64,000 nucleotides of DNA from Halocatena marina (GTDB taxonomy: Archaea > Halobacteriota > Halobacteria > Halobacteriales > Haloarculaceae), in NCBI RefSeq assembly GCF_023276375.1, contig NZ_JALLPK010000001.1, positions 2,728,001 through 2,792,000 on the forward strand, in the 5' to 3' direction. Made by a program: the position numbers and the translations under genes. A model generated the notes under the pieces. The model saw nothing but the letters and a program-made list of their open reading frames with translations. It was not told the DNA's origin and did not search any database. Below are positions 18,101-27,161 of this stretch, one piece after another; the stretch's first letter is position 1, and every line of letters begins with the position of its first letter.

Positions 18101-19054
18101 TTACATGTAGCCGAGATCGCGCAGGCGCGCCATCAGGTCCTCTTTGTCCTGTGCGCGGCCAGCACGCTCGGTCGTCTCTTCGAGATTCTGCAACCATGCG
18201 GGTTCGGAATCTGCCTTGTTCGTGCTCACTTCGCTACCAAGCGAGCGGAATCCTTCGAAGTATTTCGGGCTGACAGGGATGTCCGCGTGGGTAAGGTTGT
18301 TCGGGAGATCGTCGTAGTCCTGCGGAACGTGTCCTGCCGGGTAGTCAGGCACCGTATCAGGCACGACGAAGTTCCAGAAGGCGTCCCAGACAGCGCGCTC
18401 TTCGAACTGGAGAATGGGTTGAATGCGGTCGTGTGGCGGGTAGATGTCAGGATCGTGACGCGGACTGAAGAACGTCTCGTCTGCGCGTGCTTCCTGTTCG
18501 TCCCAGCGGATTCCGGAGATGATGCCGTCGATGTTGTGAGCCTCAAGCGTGTTGTTGAGCGCGACAGTCTTGAGCAGGTGGTTGCCGACGTAGGTGTCGA
18601 GCAAGAACGGGAACGTATCCTCCTCGTATTCGAGAATATTGTTCACGTGGTGCTGGTTCTGCTCGTTCAGGTCAGAAACAGCAATCTCTTCGCCCGGTTC
18701 ATCAGCGAGCGCACCAACATCGTCGTTGCGCGCGTAGATGACTTCGAGATCCCACTCGTCGGCCCAGTGTTCGACGAATTTCATGAGTTCGTCGAAATGT
18801 TGGAAGTGGTCGATGAACACGGCCGGTGGAAGATCGAGGTCGTACTCCTCGGCGACCTGCGCGACGAAGTACAGCGCAAGCGTTGAATCTTTTCCACCGG
18901 TCCACATCACTGCGGGCGTCTCGTACTCCTCAAGACCGATCCGCGTGACTTCGATGGCCTTCTCAATTTTGTCCTCAAGCGCCGGATAGTCCTCTGGCTG
19001 CTCGTTTTCGCCAGCGGTGTAATCGACGTCAAGGTAGTCGGGGAAGTCTGACAT
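18101..19054 (-). CDS. PP-loop ATPase of the PAPS-reductase/CysD superfamily, cysteine-free
   Basis: 317 residues. The PP-loop is MWTGGKDSTLALYF (near residue 50), binding ATP pyrophosphate. Proteins like this are often named phosphoadenosine phosphosulfate reductase, but this one has no cysteine anywhere, so the catalytic cysteine of such reductases is absent. Its late motifs (DRIQPILQF and FRSLGSEVST, then ERAGRAQDKEDL) line up better with CysD, the ATP sulfurylase small subunit. No CysN-like GTPase lies in the window. A sulfate-activating, adenylating or thiolating role is possible; the call is superfamily-level. Confidence 0.85.
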   Translation of the reverse strand: MSDFPDYLDVDYTAGENEQPEDYPALEDKIEKAIEVTRIGLEEYETPAVMWTGGKDSTLALYFVAQVAEEYDLDLPPAVFIDHFQHFDELMKFVEHWADEWDLEVIYARNDDVGALADEPGEEIAVSDLNEQNQHHVNNILEYEEDTFPFLLDTYVGNHLLKTVALNNTLEAHNIDGIISGIRWDEQEARADETFFSPRHDPDIYPPHDRIQPILQFEERAVWDAFWNFVVPDTVPDYPAGHVPQDYDDLPNNLTHADIPVSPKYFEGFRSLGSEVSTNKADSEPAWLQNLEETTERAGRAQDKEDLMARLRDLGYM

Positions 19055-19199
19055 CCTGTAATTATATATTATTACCCTCCTTCAAGTGGTTTTCGGCCGA
19101 ATGTAAATTCGAAAATTGGTATCAATGCCCACAATGGGGGTGAAATCGGGGACGGGAGGATTATTCGGTTCTATCTCCTCCAAATCTTGAAAGACCCGA

Positions 19200-19802
19200 T
19201 TAGCTGATAAACTCGTTACTACGCCAATCGACGCCGTTCGTTGCGGTGTTGTCGTGGGGATCTTCTCGGACTTCGATGGTAGCTGCTCGGTCTTCACCAT
19301 CGACGATTCGAGTCGCTTCAAGCTGGCCGTTAACGGCAGTAATAGCGGTGAGCGTCCCTTTCTCTGCGTCCCGTGCGAGATCACAGAGCACCTCAAACAT
19401 CGGATACTGGAGCGCTGTATTCTGAAGCACAGTTTCGCGGTCTCCCTTGAAGCAAGCGTATTCGACGAGTTCTGATGGTCGCTCTTCTTCTTCTTCTTGT
19501 CCGAAGGCTCCCCACTGCGGGCCGCTGGGAGAGGCCGACGCTCCGAACGGTCCTTCTTCGTCCTCTTCTTCCTCGTCTAGATACACTCGATTCTCGCTAA
19601 CACTGGCTTTCAGTTGTGCCGTGGGGGTGTACTTGCTGATGTTGTCTTCGGCTGCAACAGCACTGAGGATGAGGGTATTGTTTCGTCGAGTAATTTCGAT
19701 ATCCGCAATCTCGACGGGCAAATCGACCGAGTCGAAGTGTGAGTGTACGTCTTCGAGTGGCAATTCGAGTGTCGAGTGTAGCGTGTATACGTGGCTGGTC
19801 AT
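19200..19802 (-). CDS. Haloarchaeal conserved hypothetical protein
   Basis: 200 residues from MTSHVYTLHSTLELP; an in-frame start at 19835 adds eleven residues. The N-terminal about 80 residues form an alternating strand pattern (EIADIEITRRNNTLILSAVA), then two acidic, low-complexity runs (DEEEEDEEG near residue 80 and QEEEEERP near 105), then a second folded part (VEYACFKGDRETVLQNTAL). I do not recognise a function. The acidic middle looks like a flexible linker between two domains. Confidence 0.75.
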   Translation of the reverse strand: MTSHVYTLHSTLELPLEDVHSHFDSVDLPVEIADIEITRRNNTLILSAVAAEDNISKYTPTAQLKASVSENRVYLDEEEEDEEGPFGASASPSGPQWGAFGQEEEEERPSELVEYACFKGDRETVLQNTALQYPMFEVLCDLARDAEKGTLTAITAVNGQLEATRIVDGEDRAATIEVREDPHDNTATNGVDWRSNEFIS

Positions 19803-20007
19803 AACTGTGACAGATGCTCTTGGGGTCACTGGCATCCCCGCGACCGGAACTGGTCGATCTATTCTATGGATTCTTCACTTATACTGTTTTCGAGCCGCAT
19901 ATCCGGGCTGCACGCAACGATATAGTGAAATGAGACTCGGATGAGACAGATCAAAACTGCTCGAAGAGCAAGCAATTGGGCAGTAATTCACTCTGTGAGT
20001 AACTTAT

Positions 20008-20349
20008 TCATCCATTGAGCGTCTCGTTCAGTTCCCCACGTTCGTCGAGTTCAGCCAGAATGTCACTGCCCCCAATGAATTCTCCATCGACGTACACTTG
20101 CGGGATCGTCTCCCAGCCGCTGTGTTGTTCCAGCGCACCACGATGAGATTCGAGTGCTTCGAGCGTATCGACGGTTGCAATGTCGTCGCGGTACTGATTG
20201 ATAAGCCCAAGCGCTCGTCGGGAGTACCCACATTGGGGCATCAGCGATGTGCCCTTCATGAATAGGACCACTTCGTTCTCCTCGATAGCCGAGTCAACTC
20301 GATCGCGGACTTCCTCTTCACTCAGGTCGGGTTCTGGATCGAACGCCAT
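20008..20349 (-). CDS. Monothiol glutaredoxin family protein
   Basis: 113 residues from MAFDPEPDLSEEE. The thioredoxin fold shows VVLFMKGTSLMPQCGYSRRA with Cys40 as the only active-site cysteine (C-G-Y-S), TIPQVYVDGEFIGGSDI carries the cis-proline and the glutathione-type GG site. Monothiol (CGFS-type) glutaredoxins carry or sense iron-sulfur clusters; CGYS is close to that. Haloarchaea use gamma-glutamylcysteine in place of glutathione, so the natural cofactor may differ. Divergent from the flavoprotein at 20464 (114 bases). Confidence 0.88.
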   Translation of the reverse strand: MAFDPEPDLSEEEVRDRVDSAIEENEVVLFMKGTSLMPQCGYSRRALGLINQYRDDIATVDTLEALESHRGALEQHSGWETIPQVYVDGEFIGGSDILAELDERGELNETLNG

Positions 20350-20463
20350 AGGTCCGGTAGCTTCCCTCGGTGGAAACATGTTTCGGCAACGCGCATCGCT
20401 CGGCCGCCGGAGATATCAGACCGTATCCAGCAGGTTATGATGTCGTAGCACATTCGATCAGGT

Positions 20464-21489
20464 ATGAGTCTTCCTGAGTACGAAGTGGCAGTTGTTGGCG
20501 GTGGTCCCGCCGGTTTGACCGCCGCGCTGTACACGACGCGCCTTGGTCACGACACCGTTGTGATCAACCGTGGTGGAGGCCGCGCCGCAATGATGCTCGA
20601 TACGCACAACGTCATTGGCGTCACGGAGGACGTTTCGGGCAATGAGTTCCTCCAGACCGCCATCGATCAGATCGAAGGCTACGGAGCTGACTACCACCGT
20701 GACCTCGTCGAAACGATCGATCGGACCGACGATGGCCGGTTTCAGCTCACTGCAGGCAACCGCGTGATTGTCGCCGAGCGTGTCGTACTCGCAACCGGAT
20801 TCTCGGATGCCCGACCTGACCCACCGCTTCCCCGAACGGGGCGTGGGCTGCACTACTGTCTCCACTGTGATGCGTACATGTTCGTCGACGAATCCGTCTA
20901 CGTGATGGGGCACAACGAGAGCGCGGCCCACGTCGCCATGATTATGCTCAACTTCACTGACGAGGTCGACCTTCTCACGCGCGGTGAAGATCCCACGTGG
21001 AGCGAAGAAACGAACCGACAACTCCGTTCCCACCCGGTCGATATCATCGAATCGGACATTACGGGCAGTGAAACGGGCACTGATGGATGGCTCGAAGCGT
21101 TCACGTTCGAGGACGAAACCCGCCGAGAGTACAAAGGCGGGTTCCCCATGTACGGCTCGGAGTACAACAACGAGCTGGCGGAGTCACTCGGCTGTGAGTT
21201 GAACGACGATGGAACGGTCGTCGTCGATGAGGATGGACAGACGACCGTCGAGGGCGTGTACGCGCTCGGTGATCTCACCGCAGGTCACAACCAGATCCCG
21301 GTGGCGATGGGTGAAGGCGCACAGACCGGTCTCGCGCTCCACTACGAACTCCGCACGTATCCGAAATCGATCGACGAAATTGAAGCAGAAGGAGGAATTG
21401 GATCGGAAGACGTGCCCGCCATCTCCGATCGACTCCGCGAGCAGGCGCGCGAACATCGAGGGATGGAATCGACTGCGGCCGACGACTAA
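20464..21489 (+). CDS. Thioredoxin-reductase-like FAD/NAD(P) oxidoreductase
   Basis: 341 residues. The FAD-binding GGGPAGLTAALYTTRLG is at residues about 11-27, the redox pair Cys132-L-H-Cys135 is in the NAD(P) domain as in low-molecular-weight thioredoxin reductases, and the FAD tail signature VYALGDLTAGHNQIPVAMGE is near residue 262. The pair reads C-L-H-C-D rather than the usual C-A-T-C-D, and the second Rossmann motif is weak (VMGHNESAAHVAM). Partner could be a thioredoxin or glutaredoxin; the divergent glutaredoxin is a candidate. Confidence 0.88.
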   Translation: MSLPEYEVAVVGGGPAGLTAALYTTRLGHDTVVINRGGGRAAMMLDTHNVIGVTEDVSGNEFLQTAIDQIEGYGADYHRDLVETIDRTDDGRFQLTAGNRVIVAERVVLATGFSDARPDPPLPRTGRGLHYCLHCDAYMFVDESVYVMGHNESAAHVAMIMLNFTDEVDLLTRGEDPTWSEETNRQLRSHPVDIIESDITGSETGTDGWLEAFTFEDETRREYKGGFPMYGSEYNNELAESLGCELNDDGTVVVDEDGQTTVEGVYALGDLTAGHNQIPVAMGEGAQTGLALHYELRTYPKSIDEIEAEGGIGSEDVPAISDRLREQAREHRGMESTAADD

Positions 21490-21669
21490 TTCGCTGGTAT
21501 TTCTGACCGAATTGGCGCACCGGTTCACGAGCGGTTGCTTGAACCGAACCCGCGTGAACGCTAGCGGGATCAATCGCTGTTCGACGCGATCGAAAACATA
21601 TCACTATGTTCACTAAAACCGAGTTCAGCAAACGTTCAAAGCGTACCCCTGCGTGCTCTGTACTGACGC

Positions 21670-22269
21670 ATGAGTCACGAACTTCCGCCGCTGCCCTACG
21701 CATACGACGCACTCGAACCGCACATCTCCGAACAAGTCCTGACGTGGCACCACGACACCCACCATCAGGGCTACGTAAACGGCTGGAACAGTGCCGAAGA
21801 AACGCTGTCTGACAACCGCGCTGCTGCTGATTTTGACGGGTCTGCAGGTGCCCTCCGATCGGTGACCCACAACGGCTGTGGGCACATCCTCCATGACCTC
21901 TTCTGGCAAAACATGTCGCCAGAGGGGGGCGACGAACCAACCGGAGAGCTCGCAGCACGCATCGAGTCGGACTTTGGCTCCTACGAAGCGTGGAAAGGAG
22001 AGTTCGAAACTGCCGCAGGTGCCGCAAGCGGCTGGGCGCTCCTCGTCTACGACAGCTTCTCGAATCAGCTACGCAATGTTGTGGTCGACAAGCACGATCA
22101 GGGTGCGTTGTGGGGATCACACCCAATTCTCGCACTCGATGTCTGGGAGCACTCCTACTACTACGATTATGGTCCCGCACGCGGTGACTTCGTCGACGCG
22201 TTCTTTGCGGTCGTCGACTGGGACGAATCCACAGAGCGATACGAGCAAGCCGTCGAACTGTTCGAATAA
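21670..22269 (+). CDS. sod: Superoxide dismutase (Fe/Mn type)
   Basis: 199 residues, full length. Metal ligands are visible: the first histidine in LTWHHDTHHQGYV, the second in NGCGHILHDLFW, and Asp plus His in LDVWEHSYYYDYG. The ending GDFVDAFFAVVDWDE is typical of haloarchaeal Mn enzymes. It turns superoxide into oxygen and peroxide in the cytoplasm. It follows the thioredoxin-reductase-like gene by 180 bases on the same strand and likely has its own promoter. Confidence 0.95.
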   Translation: MSHELPPLPYAYDALEPHISEQVLTWHHDTHHQGYVNGWNSAEETLSDNRAAADFDGSAGALRSVTHNGCGHILHDLFWQNMSPEGGDEPTGELAARIESDFGSYEAWKGEFETAAGAASGWALLVYDSFSNQLRNVVVDKHDQGALWGSHPILALDVWEHSYYYDYGPARGDFVDAFFAVVDWDESTERYEQAVELFE

Positions 22270-22394
22270 TACATCGACACAAGCACGATTTTTTCGATAT
22301 CGGCCTGTTCAAAGCGTGTGATCGGAGCGCTCTGTTCCAAGCAATATGATTGTCGGACGAAAGTCTCATAGTTGGTTGACTATTCAGGATCTGC

Positions 22395-22841
22395 ATGGGA
22401 GAGACTCGGTGGAAACGACCGTGGCTTGCGATGTTGCTCGGAACACTCCTCACAGGATTCGGCCATCTTTACCTCCGGCGGTGGTGGCGGGCGTTAGGGT
22501 GGCTCCTCGCCACGTACGCAACCATGGTTCTATTCGTTCCGTCAGCGGCCACGGATGCGCTGATATCTCAGATAACGAACACAGATGCGCTGCTGTCTCA
22601 GATAACGAATTTCGAACCGGTTTCAGTCCCCATCGTAGATGTTCTTCCTCTCCTCCTCGTCGGTATCGCTAGTGTTTTTGACGCGTACGTCCTCGCTCGG
22701 ATGAATAACCAACGAGTGCTCGAACAGCAGATGGGAATACAGCGATGTTCCAACTGTCACCGTCCAATTGACCCAGACGTTTCATTCTGTCAGTGGTGTG
22801 CGAATCCACGCGATGAGCCATCTGAAAACGAAATAAGTTGA
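22395..22841 (+). CDS. Membrane protein with C-terminal zinc ribbon
   Basis: 148 residues. Two to three hydrophobic segments (LAMLLGTLLTGFGHLYL, ALGWLLATYATMVLFV, VDVLPLLLVGIASVFDAYVL) are followed by a C4 zinc ribbon, CSNCHRPIDPDVSFCQWC (in part), ending in DEPSENEIS. The loop between helices two and three contains a 10-residue tandem duplication (DALISQITNT then DALLSQITNF). The role is unknown; the ribbon probably faces the cytoplasm. Convergent with the acyl-CoA synthetase. Confidence 0.72.
   Translation: MGETRWKRPWLAMLLGTLLTGFGHLYLRRWWRALGWLLATYATMVLFVPSAATDALISQITNTDALLSQITNFEPVSVPIVDVLPLLLVGIASVFDAYVLARMNNQRVLEQQMGIQRCSNCHRPIDPDVSFCQWCANPRDEPSENEIS
22554..22613 (+). repeat. 30-base in-frame tandem repeat in the zinc-ribbon membrane protein
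   Basis: Two copies of a 30-base unit (22554-22583 and 22584-22613) differ at few positions and encode DALISQITNT and DALLSQITNF. The unit keeps the frame and lengthens an extramembrane loop by ten residues. The near identity points to a recent duplication. Confidence 0.8.
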
Positions 22842-22882
22842 AGAGAGATTTTGGAAAGTGAGGCGCTGAAAGCCACGGCCAC

Positions 22883-24586
22883 TCACGAATCAGTCGATTC
22901 GGTCTCAGTCCCGTTGTGCGTTTCCTTGAGCGTCTTCTTGTCGGTCTTTCCGATATCAGTGAGCGGCATCGTTTCGACGAATTCGACTTCCTCGGGGAGT
23001 GCTTGTCGGGGAACGTTCCCTTCGAGATGCTCGCGGATATCCGCAGGAGTGAGCTGATCTGCGTCTGGAGCCGGCTCGATGTAGATCTTCACGCGCTCGC
23101 TCCCGGGACGATCTGGATCGGGGATTCCGATCGTCGCAGGTCGCTTGATCGCTGGATGATCGTACAACAACTCATCGACCTCTTCGGAGTACACCTTCAG
23201 CCCGGAGACGTTGATCATGTTCTTCACGCGATCAACAACGTAGAATCGACCGCTTGGATCGATCTTCACCACATCGCCTGTTCCAATGAACCCCTCATCG
23301 TCGAACGGATCCTTCCCATCGAGATATCCAAGCATCCGTTGGGGTCCGTTGAGATACATCTCGCCTTCTCGTTCCTCCTCGATCGCTTCCTCGATCGGAA
23401 TTACCTCGCCCGAATCCACATCAACCAGCTTGACCTCCGTGTCGGGAACCGGAACGCCAATCGTCGGGTGATCGAACGCGTCTTCGGCGCTCGGCTGTCC
23501 GGTCATCATGTCGAGCAATCCACGAGCGTTGAAATGCGTTATCGGGGACATTTCCGAAAGACCGTACCCCTGCGAGATGCCCTTCGATTTCTCCCCGAAG
23601 TCCGATTTGGTTGTGTTCGCCAATGGAGCAGATCCGGAGATGCCGATGATGTCCTGTTCGAGTTCCTCGTCGATGAGTTCCATGAACTGCGTGGGCACAC
23701 CGAGCATGATGAGCGCACCAAACTCGTTGATCATCTCGACCATCATCTCCGTATTCCGTGCATCAGGGACCAACAGCACGTCCATCCCGAGTTCGATCAG
23801 TGTGTTCATCACGGAATATCCATACGAATGGTACATCGGAAGGGCCATGATGGCCGTTTCCTGTCCGCGCATGAGCTGAGCCATCTGTGACTGACTGGCG
23901 ACACCTTGGAGCGCGTTCGCGTAGATATTCCGATGGCTGAGTCGACAGCCCTTCGGCAGCCCGGTCGTTCCACCCGTGAACAACAGCGTGTGAACGTCGT
24001 CAACGTCGAAGGTGAGATCTGGTGGATCCGGCGCTGTCGTTTCGATCACGTCTCGGAGCCACTCCACGCCGTCGATTTCCTCGTGCTCTGCTGGCGGATC
24101 GGACGAGTAGTCGTCGATAGTGGTGAGAATGACGTGCTCGATGTCGAGTTCATCGCGCAGTCGGAGAATGAGGTCACGGTGTTTGTCCTGTCCGATGAGC
24201 ACCGACGGCTGGCCCTGTTCGAGGCGGTAGATGAGATCCTCTTCAGCATCGAGAAAATCGTTCGGGATGTGGACCCCACCAGCACGAGAGATCGCGTACG
24301 TTGTGATGATGAACTGTGCTGACGTCGGGAGGACGCTTGCAACGCGGTCGCCCGTCCCAACACCGCGCTCGTTGAGTGCCGTTGCGAGGCGCTCAACGTG
24401 GTCGAGAACAGTCGGATACGGATATTTCTCGGAGAGTTGGACCAATCCCTGCTCAGGATACTCCTCAGCAGCCGTATACAACAGATCGTGAACCGGCTGA
24501 TCTGGATACGGCTCGAGTGAGTGCGGAATGCCGAACTCTTCGTACTCCGTGTGCCACGGATACTCGAGTGCGTCAATCTCTGACAT
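22883..24586 (-). CDS. AMP-forming acyl-CoA synthetase (AMP-binding family)
   Basis: 567 residues. The ATP-binding P-loop is LLFTGGTTGLPKGCRL near residue 215; GISGSAPLA, QGYGLSEMSP and the hinge region FIGTGDVVKIDPSGRF are present; KNMINVSGLKVYSEEVDEL is the lysine-bearing C-terminal signature and GKTDKKTLKE holds the catalytic lysine. It activates a carboxylic acid, probably a fatty acid, through an acyl-AMP to acyl-CoA. It is not next to beta-oxidation genes, though 3-hydroxyacyl-CoA and acyl-CoA dehydrogenases occur at 47.8-50.0 kb. Confidence 0.92.
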   Translation of the reverse strand: MSEIDALEYPWHTEYEEFGIPHSLEPYPDQPVHDLLYTAAEEYPEQGLVQLSEKYPYPTVLDHVERLATALNERGVGTGDRVASVLPTSAQFIITTYAISRAGGVHIPNDFLDAEEDLIYRLEQGQPSVLIGQDKHRDLILRLRDELDIEHVILTTIDDYSSDPPAEHEEIDGVEWLRDVIETTAPDPPDLTFDVDDVHTLLFTGGTTGLPKGCRLSHRNIYANALQGVASQSQMAQLMRGQETAIMALPMYHSYGYSVMNTLIELGMDVLLVPDARNTEMMVEMINEFGALIMLGVPTQFMELIDEELEQDIIGISGSAPLANTTKSDFGEKSKGISQGYGLSEMSPITHFNARGLLDMMTGQPSAEDAFDHPTIGVPVPDTEVKLVDVDSGEVIPIEEAIEEEREGEMYLNGPQRMLGYLDGKDPFDDEGFIGTGDVVKIDPSGRFYVVDRVKNMINVSGLKVYSEEVDELLYDHPAIKRPATIGIPDPDRPGSERVKIYIEPAPDADQLTPADIREHLEGNVPRQALPEEVEFVETMPLTDIGKTDKKTLKETHNGTETESTDS

Positions 24587-24652
24587 CTACCGGTAGCATG
24601 CTACGCGCAACGGTTAAAATCACCTACGTGTATACGAGGGGGTACTTAACGA

Positions 24653-24982
24653 TCAGTCGTCGGCGCTTGCAGCGTCGCTCGTGGTTTCGTTCTCGATACT
24701 CGGTGGGTATTTCCCGCGATCGAGTTTGAGATCGGACAGCGGACGAGCCATGCACGTCAATGCGTACGATTCGGCTTCCTCCTCAGTGAGACCGCGCGCC
24801 GCAACAACAGTCTGTTCAACCTCGCCTTCGATGATCTCTGCAGAGCAGGCCAGACACATCCCGACGCGGCAGGAGTACTCCTGCGCGATTCCCTCCTCAA
24901 TACACCGGCTCAGAATGGTCTGCTTATCGGAGACGGTGACCGTCTCGTCCGTCCCAACGAACTCTACCGTATACTCTGTCAT
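24653..24982 (-). CDS. 2Fe-2S plant-type ferredoxin
   Basis: 109 residues. The cluster ligands are C-R-V-G-M-C-L-A-C (C-x4-C-x2-C, residues about 38-46) and the distant cysteine in YALTCMARP. The beta-grasp strand order is normal (TVEFVGTDETVTV ... SDLKLDRGKY). The tail is short and acidic-polar. It is much shorter than the classic 129-residue haloarchaeal ferredoxin and lacks its long acidic insertion, so it is a separate electron carrier. It is divergent from the geranylgeranyl reductase gene (145 bases between starts), which may be its partner (inference). Confidence 0.92.
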   Translation of the reverse strand: MTEYTVEFVGTDETVTVSDKQTILSRCIEEGIAQEYSCRVGMCLACSAEIIEGEVEQTVVAARGLTEEEAESYALTCMARPLSDLKLDRGKYPPSIENETTSDAASADD

Positions 24983-25127
24983 ACTGGCCAGTTTCGTGAG
25001 GGATGACTAAACTCTTGTTGGAGTGACTGGCAAACGTTCCACCTTATCCACGAACAAATCCTCACTATCCGTTCGTACTGGATAGGAAACCGATAATGGT
25101 TTTCCCGTTGGGTAACCTCTGAGTGAT

Positions 25128-26492
25128 ATGACCACCTACGATGTCGTCGTCGTCGGTTCAGGGACTGGGGGCTGCTATGCCGCTGCAACGGTCGCCCGGG
25201 CGGGCTACGACGTGGTCATTCTCGAACGTAAGACCGCCGAGGAGGCGGGTCACATCGCTTGCGGTGATGCGATTAAGGGAGCAGCGAACTTTCCGGAGGC
25301 TATTCCCAAATCGCAGATTGAACCCGCATTTTCGAACACCGACGTCGATCACGGTCGGTTCGAACTCCCATCTGAGGAGTGTGTTCTCGACATTCCGGTC
25401 CCCGGCGAGCTCGCTGTTCTGGACCGCTGGGAATACGGTCGTCTGATCATAGACGGCGCGGAGAAACAGGGTGTCGACTTTCACTACGATACGGTTGTCA
25501 AAGACGTCCTCCAAGAAGAGGGCGAACGCGTAAGAGGGGTCAAAGCGATCAGAGATGGATCGGCAGTCGACTATGAGGCCGAAGTTGTCATTGACGCCGC
25601 AGGAGCGCTCTCACTGTTGCAGGATAAAGCCGACTTCTCCGAGTCGACGTTCGACACCAACGTCAATTACTCGCAGTTCTGTTCTGCCTACCGCGAGATC
25701 ATCGAAGTCGACGAGCCAGTCGAGTGGAAAGACGCGCTCGTGTTCAAACCGACCGAGCGCGCTGCTGGGTATGTGTGGTACTTCCCGCGGACACCCACCG
25801 AAATCAACGTTGGACTCGGCTTCCAGATGAATGAATCGCCGATGAAACTCGTCGAAGTTCTCAAAGACGACCTTCGGGAGCGAACTGAGTTCGCTGGCGC
25901 GCGGGTGAAAGACAAGCTCGGGGCAGCACTACCGACCCGGCGGCCGTACGATTCGGCAGTCGCACCCGGCTTCCTTGCTGTTGGTGACGCTGCCGGTCAC
26001 GTCAATCCCACCACGGGTGGCGGGATTGCTGGAGCGGCCTACGCGGGGATGTATGCTGGTGAACAAGCCGTCGAAGCGATCGGAACGGGTGATATTGGCG
26101 AAGGGGCGCTCTGGGGCTACAACGAACGGGTGATGGATCACTTCGGTGCTCGATACGCTGCACTCGATGTGTACAACATCTTTGTAACTGCGTACGATCT
26201 CGACGATCTCACAGCGCTCCTCGCCGCGATGCCCACACAAAATTTCTCCGAAGCGCTCTATTCCGGCAGCACGAGCTTCGGACCGCGACTCGCGCTGCGA
26301 ACGCTGTGGAAAAGTCTCGGACACTGGGGCACGCTATTTGATCTCTACTCGACGAAACGACTTGCCGACCGCCTGCTCTCTCATTACGAGAACTATCCTG
26401 ATTCAATCTCGGAGTTCAACGGCTGGCGCATCCGGCGCGACCGCCTCATGGACGAGATATACGAAACAACTGGCGCAGACGCGAAATACTAG
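25128..26492 (+). CDS. Geranylgeranyl reductase family FAD enzyme
   Basis: 454 residues. The FAD-binding VVVGSGTGGCYAAATVARAG is at the N-terminus; the second motif GDAAGHVNPTTGGGIAGA sits near residue 288, with AGYVWYFPRTPTEINVG in the substrate domain. These enzymes saturate the geranylgeranyl chains of archaeal lipids or menaquinone side chains. Cys8-like positions near the nucleotide motif (GGCYAA) and IACGDA are conserved in the archaeal group. The electron donor is often a ferredoxin, which makes the divergent ferredoxin gene interesting. ATG start is clear. Confidence 0.9.
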   Translation: MTTYDVVVVGSGTGGCYAAATVARAGYDVVILERKTAEEAGHIACGDAIKGAANFPEAIPKSQIEPAFSNTDVDHGRFELPSEECVLDIPVPGELAVLDRWEYGRLIIDGAEKQGVDFHYDTVVKDVLQEEGERVRGVKAIRDGSAVDYEAEVVIDAAGALSLLQDKADFSESTFDTNVNYSQFCSAYREIIEVDEPVEWKDALVFKPTERAAGYVWYFPRTPTEINVGLGFQMNESPMKLVEVLKDDLRERTEFAGARVKDKLGAALPTRRPYDSAVAPGFLAVGDAAGHVNPTTGGGIAGAAYAGMYAGEQAVEAIGTGDIGEGALWGYNERVMDHFGARYAALDVYNIFVTAYDLDDLTALLAAMPTQNFSEALYSGSTSFGPRLALRTLWKSLGHWGTLFDLYSTKRLADRLLSHYENYPDSISEFNGWRIRRDRLMDEIYETTGADAKY

Positions 26493-26719
26493 TTGTTGCG
26501 CACAGCAGGGGGACGCTGTACATTGTTTCGGCGATACAGATCGTCGTTTTACTACTATTTTACTGTACGGCTGTGAGTGGAGTCGCTATCGCTTAGAGAG
26601 CGAAGACAATCAACAACAAAGCGGTCTGTCACTGCACAATACAAATATGATTATTCGTGACGTTCGTTCTAACACGGAGATTCTGTGTTGGCCGACCGAA
26701 ACGGAGACAGGAGGCACCC

Positions 26720-27154
26720 ATGACAGTCAAAGATATTGCACGCCCACGTGAGGAACTCGTATCGGCATCTCCAGACACCTCCCTGCCCGAGCTCGCCCAG
26801 TTGATGGATGAGCGGAAAGTTGGTTGTGTCGTGATCGAAACCGACGGAGATCCCACCGGAATCATCACGGATCGTGATTTTGCGATCATGGTCGTCGGTG
26901 AAGGCAAAGACCCGACAGAACTGACCGCTGCGGACGTCATGCACCGCGATCCACATACGGCCGACGCCGACGATGGTGTATTCGAGCTTTGTGCGACAAT
27001 GCGCGAACACGGCGTCCGTCGTATGCCCGTCGTTGAGGATGGGAAGCTCACAGGCATCATTACGCTCGACGATCTGGTTGTCCTACTCGAACAGGAAATG
27101 CACGACCTCTCTGAGGTCATCCGAGCCGAATCACCAGCCTACCAAACATCGTAA
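26720..27154 (+). CDS. Two-CBS-domain protein
   Basis: 144 residues from the ATG at 26720, chosen because AGGAGG lies seven bases upstream. Two CBS motifs cover nearly the whole chain: DTSLPELAQLMDERKVGCVV with GIITDRDFAIM, then DDGVFELCATMREHGVRRMPV with GIITLDDLVVL. The pair binds adenine nucleotides and usually senses energy state; no effector domain is attached, so it probably acts on another protein. It is followed at once by a 40-base period-5 tract. Confidence 0.88.
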   Translation: MTVKDIARPREELVSASPDTSLPELAQLMDERKVGCVVIETDGDPTGIITDRDFAIMVVGEGKDPTELTAADVMHRDPHTADADDGVFELCATMREHGVRRMPVVEDGKLTGIITLDDLVVLLEQEMHDLSEVIRAESPAYQTS

Positions 27155-27161
27155 ATTACTC

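Noticed and set aside
18101..19054. Calling this gene a PAPS reductase
   Set aside because: The protein lacks any cysteine, so the catalytic residue of that enzyme is missing; a superfamily-level call is safer.
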